Below are positions 54,528 to 63,700 of a stretch of 64,000 nt of DNA, in pieces. Position numbers and translations under genes: made by a program. Source of the DNA: Deltaproteobacteria bacterium HGW-Deltaproteobacteria-12 (GTDB lineage: Bacteria > Desulfobacterota > Syntrophia > Syntrophales > Smithellaceae); NCBI GenBank assembly GCA_002840565.1, contig PHBK01000010.1:58311-122310 (forward strand). Direction: 5' to 3'. The first letter of the stretch is position 1; the number at the start of each line of letters is the position of its first letter. Under the pieces are notes generated by a model that ran no database searches, was not told the DNA's origin, and was given only the letters and a program-made list of their open reading frames with translations.

Positions 54528-55667
54528 ATGAAAACTCAAAAAAATGTATCCAGGCTCATCGAATATCGCATTGCGGAGCGGATTGGCCAGGGCAAGGTTA
54601 TCCTGGTGTTTGGTCCGAGGCAATCGGGAAAGACCACCCTCATGCACGCTGTGGCTGAAAAGTCAGGCCTGGATCCTCTCTGGCTGAGCGGCGACGAGCC
54701 CGATATCCGCGGACTTCTTGCCGAGGCCACGTCAACGCGCCTCAAATCACTCTTCGGCGGCAAGCGGCTGGTCATTATAGACGAAGCGCAGCGCATTGCC
54801 AACATCGGCATCACCCTCAAGCTCTGCGCCGACACCCTGCCGGACATCCAGATTATTGCCACCGGTTCCTCGGCCTTCGAGCTTGCGGGCGTCACCAGTG
54901 AGCCGCTGACGGGCAGGAAATACGAATATCATCTCTATCCTCTCTCATTCGGAGAACTGGCGGCGCATCACGGCATGCTGGAGGAAAAGCGGCTTTTGGA
55001 GCACCGTTTGGTCTTCGGTCTGTATCCCGAACCGGCAACCCGTCCCGGCGAAGAGCGGGAACTGCTGTCCCTGCTCGCGGAGAGTTATCTGTACAAGGAC
55101 ATCTTTGCGCTAGGGATCGTTAAAAAGCCAGCCCTGCTGGAGCGCATGGTACAGGCGCTGGCACTGCAGATTGGCTCGGAAGTTTCGTATCAGGAACTCG
55201 GACAACTCATTGGCGCCGACAAGGAGACCGTGGAACGCTACATCGATTTGCTGGAGAAGGCCTACGTCCTGTTCCGGCTCCCGTCGTTCAGCCGCAATCT
55301 GAGAAACGAGCTGAAAAAGAGCCGCAAGGTATATTTCTGGGACACGGGCATTCGCAATGCCGTTATCAGGAACTTCAACCCCCTGCACCTGCGCCAGGAT
55401 ACGGGCGCGCTGTGGGAGAATTTTCTCGTGTCGGAGCGGCTGAAGGCCAACCATTATGCCGGAAGAGATGTCAACCAATGGTTCTGGCGTACCCATGCGC
55501 AGCAGGAGATTGATTACCTGGAAGAGCGGGACGGAGTCTTAAGCGCCTGGGAATTCAAATGGCGCGCCACTCGGCCGCCGCGTATTCCCAACAGCTTTCT
55601 AAAAGCCTACCCTGGCTGCCGGACAGGCTATGTAACGGCCGAGATGGTGGAGACGTTTCTGCTATAA
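54528..55667 (+). CDS. AAA ATPase with DUF4143 domain (1)
   Basis: 379 residues. Walker A VFGPRQSGKTTLMHAV, Walker B LVIIDEAQRI, sensor IIATGSSAFELA, then the DUF4143 C-terminus with YHLYPLSFGELAAHHGM and WEFKWRATRPPRIPN. This archaeal-type ATPase family is widespread in accessory DNA, and its function is unresolved (ideas include DNA repair, defence or TA-like roles). Residues QEIDYLEERDG near the end resemble a nuclease-like (E/D-x-D) core typical of DUF4143. Bracketed by 50-bp direct repeats. Confidence 0.88.
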   Translation: MKTQKNVSRLIEYRIAERIGQGKVILVFGPRQSGKTTLMHAVAEKSGLDPLWLSGDEPDIRGLLAEATSTRLKSLFGGKRLVIIDEAQRIANIGITLKLCADTLPDIQIIATGSSAFELAGVTSEPLTGRKYEYHLYPLSFGELAAHHGMLEEKRLLEHRLVFGLYPEPATRPGEERELLSLLAESYLYKDIFALGIVKKPALLERMVQALALQIGSEVSYQELGQLIGADKETVERYIDLLEKAYVLFRLPSFSRNLRNELKKSRKVYFWDTGIRNAVIRNFNPLHLRQDTGALWENFLVSERLKANHYAGRDVNQWFWRTHAQQEIDYLEERDGVLSAWEFKWRATRPPRIPNSFLKAYPGCRTGYVTAEMVETFLL

Positions 55668-55727
55668 AGGTTCTGAGGGAGTCGCAGATGACAACTACAT
55701 CAAGCAGGCCGCAAACTGGTGAAAAAA

Positions 55728-55855
55728 ACGTGAAGCGGGAAAACGCGTGAACCGGGATTCGTGAAGCGTGAAGCGGGTAACGGGGCTCGGGGTTCGTGAA
55801 GCGTATCTCGCTTTTCACGAACGACGCTTCACTCTTCACGAGTAACGATCGACGA
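55728..55855 (+). repeat. Heptad array containing 50-bp direct repeat copy 2
   Basis: 55728-55777 repeats 53967-54016 (48 of 50). It continues through forward CGTGAAG units into reverse CTTCACG units before the four-helix gene. Confidence 0.9.
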
Positions 55856-55866
55856 AGGAGTTAACG

Positions 55867-56238
55867 ATGGAAGAAAAAAGTAAGATAAAAAACTTCAGGG
55901 ACTTGGATGTCTGGCGGCTGGGAATGGGAATAGTCGTGGATATTTACGAATACACAAAAGAATTTCCCAAAGAAGAAATATATGGCTTGGTAAGTCAAAT
56001 GAGACGTGCGGCAGTTTCTGTTGCTTCTAATATTGCCGAGGGATTCAACCGTTATCATAATAAGGAGTATCGACAGTTTTTACATATTGCACTGGGATCA
56101 TGTGCCGAACTGGAAACGCAAATTGAGGTTAGTTTACTTTTGAGATATATTACGCAAGGCGAAAGAGATAAAATCATTGAGAAGCTCGATCACGAATCGC
56201 GGATGTTGAGAAATCTCATAAAACGACTTGAAGCGTAA
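55867..56238 (+). CDS. Four-helix bundle protein (S23/IVP family), copy 3
   Basis: 123 residues, ATG with AAGGAG. Signature IKNFRDLDVWRLGMGIVVDI, FPKEEIYGLVSQMRRAAVSV, ASNIAEGFNRYHNKEYRQFL. Nearly the same as copy 2, so one arose from the other recently. Ends KRLEA, the last codons merging into the following heptad array. Confidence 0.92.
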   Translation: MEEKSKIKNFRDLDVWRLGMGIVVDIYEYTKEFPKEEIYGLVSQMRRAAVSVASNIAEGFNRYHNKEYRQFLHIALGSCAELETQIEVSLLLRYITQGERDKIIEKLDHESRMLRNLIKRLEA

Positions 56239-56310
56239 TTCGTGAGGCGTCGTACGTATCTCGCGCTTCACGCTTCACGAGGTGCGCTTCACGAGCGACG
56301 AACGACGAAT
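56227..56310. repeat. CG-phased heptad array
   Basis: Units CGTGAGG, CGTATCT, CGCTTCA, CGAGGTG, CGAACGA. The array overlaps the four-helix stop and runs up to the ribosome site of the next gene. Confidence 0.8.
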
Positions 56311-56325
56311 AACAAGGAATTGACA

Positions 56326-59268
56326 ATGAGGAAAAATATTTCATCTAAAACGGGAGAGGCTAAGTCTATCCGCGTCTTAATAGTTGAGGATTCGGAAGAC
56401 GATGTCCTGCTGATGATCCGGCAACTGAAAAAGGGCGGATACAATCCGGTGTATGAACGAGTGGAAACAGCAGCGGCAATGCTATCAGCATTGCAGGATA
56501 AAACCTGGGATATCGTCTTGACCGACTATAAAATGCCACGGTTCAGCGGCACCAAAGCCATTGCCCTGCTCCAGGAAACAAACATTGACCTCCCTCTGAT
56601 CATCGTCTCCGGCACCATCGGCGAGGATACGGCGGTGGAGTGCATGCGACTGGGTGCCCAGGACTTCATCATGAAGGGCAACATGTCGCGTCTCGTTCCC
56701 GCTATAAAAAGGGAAATTGCCGAGGCCAAATCCCGAGCCGAGCGCAAGCTTGCCGAGCAGGCTGTCATCGCCAGTGAGGTCAGGTTTAGAGAACTGTTCG
56801 AGAACATGATCAGTTGCGTTGCCGTTTACGGAGCTGTTGCCGATGGTACTGACTTTGTCTTGAAGGATTTCAACCGGGCGGCAGAAATAGCAGAAAAGAT
56901 AGACAGACAGAAGATCATCGGCCAATCCCTCCTAAAGGTATTTCCTGGTGCCCGGGAAATGGGATTATTGGCGGTGCTGCAGCGGGTATGGCGCACCGGC
57001 CGGTCGGAGCATGTTCCGGCTGCTTATTATAAAGATGCACGTAATGAAGGCTGGCGGGAGAACTATGTCTATAAGCTGCCCACCGGCGAAGTTGTAGCCC
57101 TTTACAGCGACATAACAGAGCGCATTAAAGCGGAAAGAAAAATATTGGAAAACGAAGCAAAATATCGCCTGCTGGCCGATAATGTCGGTGATGTCATTTT
57201 CGTTTTGGATATGAATCTGAACTACACGTATGTCAGCCCTTCCGTAAAAACCCTCAGGGGCTTCAAACCGGAAGAGGTGCTGCAGCAAAAGTTCACGGAT
57301 GTATTGACTCCCGCTGCTTTGGATCTGGCAATGAGCACTCTATCCAAGGAACTAGAACTGGAAAAATCAGGCCGTCAAGAGGTTAACCTGTCGCGGACGC
57401 TGCAGCTGGAGATGAGGCGCAAAGATGGCACCACTGTGTGGACGGAAGTGAAGTTTTCCGTTATCAGAGATGAAAATCAGCAACCGGTGAGCATTCTGGG
57501 CCTGACCCGTGATATTACCGAGCGCAAACGCGCGGAGGATGTGCTGAGAGAAAGCGAGAAGAAATATCGTGATCTGTACGATTTTTTACCAATCCCTGTC
57601 TATGAAATGGATTTCGAAGCCAACATTACTGCTGCCAACCGAGCTGTTTTTGAAACATTTCGAGGTACAGAAGAGGATTTAAAGAGAGGGTTTAAAGGAT
57701 GGCAACTGCTTTCACCGGAAGAAATTGATAAATCTGCCCGGAATATTCAAAGGCTTTTGCAGGGGGAGAAATTAGTAGAGACTGAATATACTTTCCGGAG
57801 ATTAGATGGGTCTGTCTTCCCGGCCATAGTAATCTCCAGTATAATTTATAGCGATGGCAAACCAGTGGGGATCAGAGGCGCCATCGTGGATATTACCTAC
57901 CGCAAGCAGGCGGAAGAAGCTCTGCGCGAAACGCAAAAGCAGCTGCAGGATGCTTACCATCTGGCGGAAATAGGAAGCTGGAACTGGAATTTCAGCGACA
58001 AAACAATTACCTGGTCGAAAGAACTTTGCTGCATTGTCGGCCTGAAGGCCGAGCCGCTGACTTTTCCTGATACTAAACACCCGCTGGTTTATTCTCAAGA
58101 AAGTTGGAAACTGCTGCAAGAGACTGTTCAGGATTTTTTTAAAACCGGCAAACCCATCCAAGTAGAACTGGAAATTGCCCATTCCGACAGCAACAAGCGC
58201 TGGCTGAACTGGATCGGCAGTGCAATATATGATGATGCAGGGAAAATCACCGGCCTGCACGGCTCGGCGCAAAACATCACGCAGCGCAAGCAAATGGAGG
58301 TGCTGCTGAAGCAAAGCGAAAATAGATACCGGAGTATCTTTGAGAATGCCCAGGAAGGAATTTACCGGTCGACACCGGAAGGAAAAATCATCATAGCCAA
58401 TCAGTCCATGGCCAATATGCTGGGACACAGAACTCCGGAAGAACTCATGACGAGTGTAACCGACATGTCCCGGCAGCTTTATGTCCATCCGGCAGAACGA
58501 GTGAAAATAGAGAAGATAATTGCCGAGCAGGGTTCTGTCCGGAACTATGAAACGCAGTTTTACAGAAAGGATGGAAGCATCATCTGGGTATCCCTGACCA
58601 TGCATTCCGACCGTGACGCCAAAGGGCAAATAATCCACTATGACTGTATCAGTGAGGATATCACGAAACAGAAACAGGCGGTCGAGCAGATCAGAAAAGC
58701 TTTGGGAGCAACCGTTAAGGCTATTACCGTGACCGTGGAGACGAGGGATCCATACACGGCAGGCCACCAAAGGATTGTTTCTGATCTGTCGCGGGCGATT
58801 GCAACGGAGATGAAACTTCCCGCCGATCAAATCGAAGGGATCCGCATGGCCGCAGCTATCCATGATCTCGGCAAGATATCCGTTCCAGCCGAGATTCTCA
58901 GCAAACCGACAAAACTGACAAACATCGAATTCAGTCTGATCAAAAACCATTCTCAATCCGGTTACGATATCCTTAAAGACATTGACTTCCCCTGGCCCGT
59001 TGCCCGGATTGTTCTGGAGCATCATGAAAGGATGAATGGTTCCGGATATCCGAATGGTTTGACAGGGGACAATATTCTCCTGGAATCACGGATACTGGCT
59101 GTGGCCGATGTTGTCGAAGCCATGGCCTCACACAGACCCTATCGCCCCGGTCTGGGTATTGATGTTGCTCTGAATGAAATCGAGAAGAATAAAGGAATAT
59201 TTTACGACAGCACTGTCGTCGATGCCTGTCTGAAATTATTCCGGGAAAATGGTTTTCGGTTGGGATAA
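56326..59268 (+). CDS. REC-(PAS)5-HD-GYP c-di-GMP phosphodiesterase
   Basis: About 980 residues from the ATG at 56326 (AAGGAATTG upstream); the open frame upstream is repeat-derived. Receiver (about 18-135, Asp in IVLTDYKMPR), five PAS domains and an HD-GYP domain with AAIHDLGKISVPAEIL, HHERMNGSGYPNG and all metal ligands. It is paralogous to the gene at 52170 at both ends; the extra three PAS units sit in the middle. The fifth PAS resembles the second PAS of the kinase at 48744. Confidence 0.93.
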   Translation: MRKNISSKTGEAKSIRVLIVEDSEDDVLLMIRQLKKGGYNPVYERVETAAAMLSALQDKTWDIVLTDYKMPRFSGTKAIALLQETNIDLPLIIVSGTIGEDTAVECMRLGAQDFIMKGNMSRLVPAIKREIAEAKSRAERKLAEQAVIASEVRFRELFENMISCVAVYGAVADGTDFVLKDFNRAAEIAEKIDRQKIIGQSLLKVFPGAREMGLLAVLQRVWRTGRSEHVPAAYYKDARNEGWRENYVYKLPTGEVVALYSDITERIKAERKILENEAKYRLLADNVGDVIFVLDMNLNYTYVSPSVKTLRGFKPEEVLQQKFTDVLTPAALDLAMSTLSKELELEKSGRQEVNLSRTLQLEMRRKDGTTVWTEVKFSVIRDENQQPVSILGLTRDITERKRAEDVLRESEKKYRDLYDFLPIPVYEMDFEANITAANRAVFETFRGTEEDLKRGFKGWQLLSPEEIDKSARNIQRLLQGEKLVETEYTFRRLDGSVFPAIVISSIIYSDGKPVGIRGAIVDITYRKQAEEALRETQKQLQDAYHLAEIGSWNWNFSDKTITWSKELCCIVGLKAEPLTFPDTKHPLVYSQESWKLLQETVQDFFKTGKPIQVELEIAHSDSNKRWLNWIGSAIYDDAGKITGLHGSAQNITQRKQMEVLLKQSENRYRSIFENAQEGIYRSTPEGKIIIANQSMANMLGHRTPEELMTSVTDMSRQLYVHPAERVKIEKIIAEQGSVRNYETQFYRKDGSIIWVSLTMHSDRDAKGQIIHYDCISEDITKQKQAVEQIRKALGATVKAITVTVETRDPYTAGHQRIVSDLSRAIATEMKLPADQIEGIRMAAAIHDLGKISVPAEILSKPTKLTNIEFSLIKNHSQSGYDILKDIDFPWPVARIVLEHHERMNGSGYPNGLTGDNILLESRILAVADVVEAMASHRPYRPGLGIDVALNEIEKNKGIFYDSTVVDACLKLFRENGFRLG

Positions 59269-59269
59269 A

Positions 59270-59426
59270 AAACGTGAAGCGTGAAGCGGGATTCGCACCT
59301 CGCAACTCGTGAAGCACAAAAGCCGTTATTCGTGAAGCGTAGTGCGTGAAGTGCGAACTACGAGATACTCTTCACGAGCCCCTAGATACGAACGACGCTT
59401 CACGAGGTGCGAACCCCGCTTTTCGC
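59270..59426 (+). repeat. Heptad array containing 56-bp direct repeat copy 1
   Basis: 59321-59376 matches 60677-60732 at 53 of 56 positions. Forward CGTGAAG units lead, reverse CTTCACG units follow. Confidence 0.88.
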
Positions 59427-59455
59427 TTGCCGATCTGGAGATAATTGTATATACT
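59427..59455 (+). promoter_or_regulatory. Promoter of DUF4143 ATPase 2
   Basis: TTGCCG (59427-59432) and TATACT (59450-59455) are spaced by 17 bp, directly after the heptad array and 41 bp before the ATG. Confidence 0.5.
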
Positions 59456-59495
59456 GCCGTCATATTACTACGAAAAGTGACGACATGGTGAACAT

Positions 59496-60647
59496 ATGAT
59501 GCTCAACAGAATATTCAAAGCCCCGAAACAAAGCTTTTTTCTTTTGGGACCGCGAGGGACCGGCAAGAGCACCTGGCTTCGAGCCACTTTCCCGGATGCC
59601 TATGTTATTGACCTGTTATCTGAGGAGACCTACCAGAGGCTTCTGGCGAATCCCGGTCACTTCGCCGGCGAATTGCGTTCAGTTCCTGCAGGCCGGTGGG
59701 TGATTGTGGACGAGGTGCAGCGGCTCCCCAACCTATTGAATGAAGTGCAACGATTTATTGAAGAAAAAAGGTTGCATTTTGTCCTGTGCGGGTCGAGCGC
59801 CCGCAAGCTGAAGCACGCCGGTGTCAACCTGCTTGCAGGCCGCGCACTCCACCGATCCATGCATCCCTTTGTCCCGGAAGAGCTCGGCGTCCAATTTGAT
59901 CTGGAAGAGGCTCTTCAGTTTGGGTTGCTGCCAATAGTCTGGGACTCAACCGCCAAAGCAGAGACGCTTTCCGCTTATGCGCAGCTCTACCTGAAAGAAG
60001 AGATCCAGGCTGAGGCGCTCGTCCGGAATCTACCCGGGTTTGCCCGTTTTCTGCCTCTGGCAGCCCTTTTCCACGGCCAAACCGTCAATGTGAGTAACAT
60101 TGCGCGCGAAGCAGGGGTGGCCAGGACAACGGCAGCAGGATATCTCGACATCCTGGAAGAAACGCTTCTGTGTTTCCGGCTGCCCGCTTATGAGGCCAGG
60201 CTGCGCGTTCGGGAACGAAAACTGCCCAAATGGTATTGGTGCGATCCCGGCCTCGCGCGTGTCATGAAAAGAACAACCGCCTCTCTGGCGCCAGAGGAAA
60301 GAGGAGCATTGTTCGAAGGGATGGTTGCGCAGATGATACGCGCATACAGGGACTACCGCTTGATCTGTGACGACATTTATTACTGGGCACCGTCAGGCCG
60401 GTCGGAGACCGAAGTTGATTTCCTGCTTGTCCGGGGGGCTAACCTGATCGCAGTCGAGGCAAAGTCCGGCAGCACTTTCCGGGATGCCTGGTGCAAGGGA
60501 CTGCGCGCTGTGGCAAAACTCGAAGGGTTGCAGCGCCGCATAGTCGTTTACCCTGAGGGACCGGTAATGAAAACACAAGACGGTATTGAAGCCATGCCTT
60601 TCCGGCGCTTTGCCGAAGAACTGGCCTCCGATACTTTCTGGAAGTAG
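59496..60647 (+). CDS. AAA ATPase with DUF4143 domain (2)
   Basis: 383 residues. Walker A LLGPRGTGKSTWLRATFP, Walker B WVIVDEVQRLPNLLNE, sensor FVLCGSSARKLK, winged-helix region and a DUF4143 tail with ETEVDFLLVRG and IAVEAKSG (E-D-EAK, a nuclease-like pattern). It belongs to the same broad family as the gene at 54528 but is not a recent copy: motifs and spacing differ. Its own promoter lies upstream and it is bracketed by 56-bp direct repeats. Confidence 0.88.
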   Translation: MMLNRIFKAPKQSFFLLGPRGTGKSTWLRATFPDAYVIDLLSEETYQRLLANPGHFAGELRSVPAGRWVIVDEVQRLPNLLNEVQRFIEEKRLHFVLCGSSARKLKHAGVNLLAGRALHRSMHPFVPEELGVQFDLEEALQFGLLPIVWDSTAKAETLSAYAQLYLKEEIQAEALVRNLPGFARFLPLAALFHGQTVNVSNIAREAGVARTTAAGYLDILEETLLCFRLPAYEARLRVRERKLPKWYWCDPGLARVMKRTTASLAPEERGALFEGMVAQMIRAYRDYRLICDDIYYWAPSGRSETEVDFLLVRGANLIAVEAKSGSTFRDAWCKGLRAVAKLEGLQRRIVVYPEGPVMKTQDGIEAMPFRRFAEELASDTFWK

Positions 60648-60654
60648 GGAAAAA

Positions 60655-60748
60655 AACGTCCCTCGTGAAGCGTGAAAGCCGTTATTCGTGAAGCGTATTG
60701 CGTGAAGCGCGAACTACGAGATACGCTTCACGCTGCACGAGGTGCGAA
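60655..60748 (+). repeat. Heptad array containing 56-bp direct repeat copy 2
   Basis: 60677-60732 is the right-hand partner of 59321-59376. It ends just before AGAAAGAGGT, the ribosome site of the next gene. Confidence 0.88.
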
Positions 60749-60767
60749 AGAGAAAGAGGTCTTGCCT

Positions 60768-63700
60768 ATGAATAAAAAGCATTTTTTTTACTCATTAACG
60801 GTGATTCTGCTGCTGATCGTTGCTGCTGCCGGCTGGTTTGCCGCGGACAATCTGGGCAACAAAGCGCAGCGGGAAATCATGGCGGAAAGCGAGGCTGCAA
60901 TATTAACCCTGTCCATCTATGTAACCTCTACATTAACCAATATTGAAGGGGCCGTTAAATCCCTGGCGGGCTCTCCCTGGGTTGTTCCCGCCCTCACAGC
61001 GAAAAGGAAACAGGATATCGAAAATGCCGAAAGCGCTTTAGACCGATACAATGCCGCCATCAACTCTTCCGTATCCTACCTGATGAATGCCGAAGGTGTG
61101 ACAGTAGCATCTTCCAACCGTAAAGATCCGGACAGTTTTGTCGGTAAATCCTATTATTTTCGTCCTTATTTTCAGGAAGCGGCCCAGGGCCAACCCGGTC
61201 GTTATTTTGCCCTGGGTGTCACTTCCGGCAACAGGGGTTTCTATGCCAGCTACCCGGTGCGGAATCATCTGGGCAAAGTGCTGGGCGTAGTCGCGATGAA
61301 GAAGGATCTGGACGAGATGGAGGCTTTTTTCAGCAGATACCCCTTTTGTTTTTTCGTCAGTCCGGAAGGCATTATTTTTCTGGCCAGCAAGCCGACAATG
61401 GTTCTGAAAAGCTTCTGGCCGCTGGAGAAATCATTACAGGAGAAATTGCTTGCATCCCGGCAATACGGCAAGAAGCAGTTTGAGTCCGTTTTTTTAAAAA
61501 AGGAGATTGCCGATGGCGCGGCAGTCGCTCTGGAAGGAAAGGATTATTTCGTCTTCAGGAAGGTGATTGACCGCGAGGGATGGTCAATTATTTTGCTGGC
61601 TCCGGCAGGCCGTATCCAGGATAGCCAGTTGATCGGCATTCTGGCAGCAATTTCCGTAGGCTTATTAATTATGGTCTTTTCCGTCATTATCCATTTGATA
61701 GACCGCTCCAGAATAGCCATTCGGCAAAGCGAGGAGAGCAAGCAACTGCTGCTGCAGGCAGTGGCCGAAGGCATATTCGGGGTTGATGCCACAGGGCGGT
61801 TGACCTTCGTCAACCCCGCCGCCCTGCGCCTGCTTGGTTTTTCCGCAGAAGAGATGATCGCCCAAAACATACACGATCTCATCCACCATTCCCGCCCGGA
61901 CGGCACGCGCTACCCGGCGGAAGAATGCCCCATGTACGCCACCTACACCAGGGGCACCGAGATTACCGTGACCAACGAGGTGCTTTGGTGCAAGGACGGC
62001 AGCAGTTTCCCGGCGGAGTATTCCAGTACACCGATCATCAGCGACAGCATGGTCATTGGTGCGGTGATAACTTTTCGCGACATCACCGAACGCAGGAAGG
62101 CCGAAGAAACACTTCGGGAAAGCGAATCACGTCTGCGCGTCATTACCGACTCCGCCCGGGACGCCATTCTAATGATCGATACTGAAGGCCTGATATCCTA
62201 TTGGAACCCCGCCGCTGAGCGTATTTTCGGCTACACAAGCACTGAAGCCCTTGGCCGTAATCTGCACCGGTTAATAGTACCCTCGCGTTATCTCGCCGTG
62301 CACCATGCCGCCTTCCCAATATTTCAGCAGACCGGACAGGGAGCCGCAGTGGGCAAAACACTCGATCTGGAGGCGCGCCGCAAAGACGGGAAAGAAATCT
62401 CCGTGCAGCTTTCTCTGGCAGCGATTCAGATGAAATGTGGCTGGCATGCCGTGGGGATTCTCCGCGATATCACCGAACGCAAGCAGACGGAAGAGGCATT
62501 GAAAAAGATGGGCGCTATCCTCACGGAAATGGGGGCCATCGCCAGGATTGGCGGCTGGGAATTCGATGCGGTGTCGCAGAAGCAGGTTTGGACACCAGAG
62601 GTCTATCATATTCATGAAGTTGCTGAAAACTATGAGCCTACGGTGAGCAAGGGAATCGAGTTCTATACACCGGCTTCGCGGCCCGTCATCGAGAAAGCGG
62701 TGCAACGCGCAATAGAGTATGGTGATCCTTTTGATGTGGAATTGGAAATCGTTACCGCCAAGGGCAATCATCGTTGGGTGCACGCCAAGGGAAATACGGC
62801 CCGGGCAAGCGGCGTAACAACAAAAGTGTTTGGATTTTTCCAGGACATCACCGATCGCAAACGGGCGGAGGAAGCGCTGAAATGCTCGGAAACAAAGTTC
62901 CGTACGCTCTACGATTCGAACAGCGACGCGGTAATGTTGCTGAACAGGAAGGGATTCTTTGATTGCAACAAGGCAACCCTGATAATGTTCGGCTGCGCGA
63001 CCATGGAGGAGTTCTGCCTGAAGCACCCCGCCGATTTATCGCCGACTTCACAGCCGGACGGCACGGATTCCAGGACGCTGGCCGACCAGATGATCGCCAC
63101 AGCTATAGAAAAGGGCAGCCTTCAATTTGAGTGGATCCACCAGAGAAACGATACCGGCGCGACTTTCCCCGCTGATGTGTTGTTCACGGCCATGGAACTA
63201 AATGACAAGCCTGTTGTGCAGTCGGTTGTCCGCGATATCACCTCGCGCAAGCAGACAGAGGAAAAGATCCGGCAGATGGCCTATCATGATACCCTGACTG
63301 GTCTTCCCAACCGGAAGCTTTTCTCGGATCGCCTGAGTGTTGCTTTGGCCCAGGCCCAGAGAAATCAACAAAAAGTGGGAGTCGCGATGCTCGACCTTGA
63401 TAAATTCAAGAACGTGAATGATACCCTGGGCCATGAAGCGGGCGATCTTCTGCTCCAGGAAACGGCAAAGCGGCTCAGCGCTGCGCTGCGCAAGGGTGAT
63501 ACTGTGGCGCGCATAGGTGGTGACGAATTTGTACTGATCTTTCACGACCTGAAGGGAGCAGCTGATGTAATCCCGGTTGCCCAAAAGATCGTGGACAGTT
63601 TTGGTCAACCCTTCCCCATCGGCACCCGTCAACTGGCGGTGACAACGAGCATCGGCATCGCTGTCTTTCCCGATGATGGAATAGATGAAGCCATCCTCCT

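Noticed and set aside
51085..56238. Diversity-generating retroelement suggested by Avd-like four-helix proteins
   Set aside because: No reverse transcriptase, template repeat or variable repeat is visible in the window.
57802..59025. Long minus-strand ORF (407 codons) antisense to the HD-GYP gene
   Set aside because: Mirror frame of a strongly supported gene; no domain pattern and no ribosome site seen.
34219..60748. Heptad arrays considered as CRISPR arrays
   Set aside because: Units are 7 nt, contiguous and without unique spacers, and no cas gene is present.
62271..63026. 251-codon minus-strand ORF antisense to the diguanylate cyclase
   Set aside because: Shadow of the PAS repeats, whose antisense frames recur in all PAS genes here.
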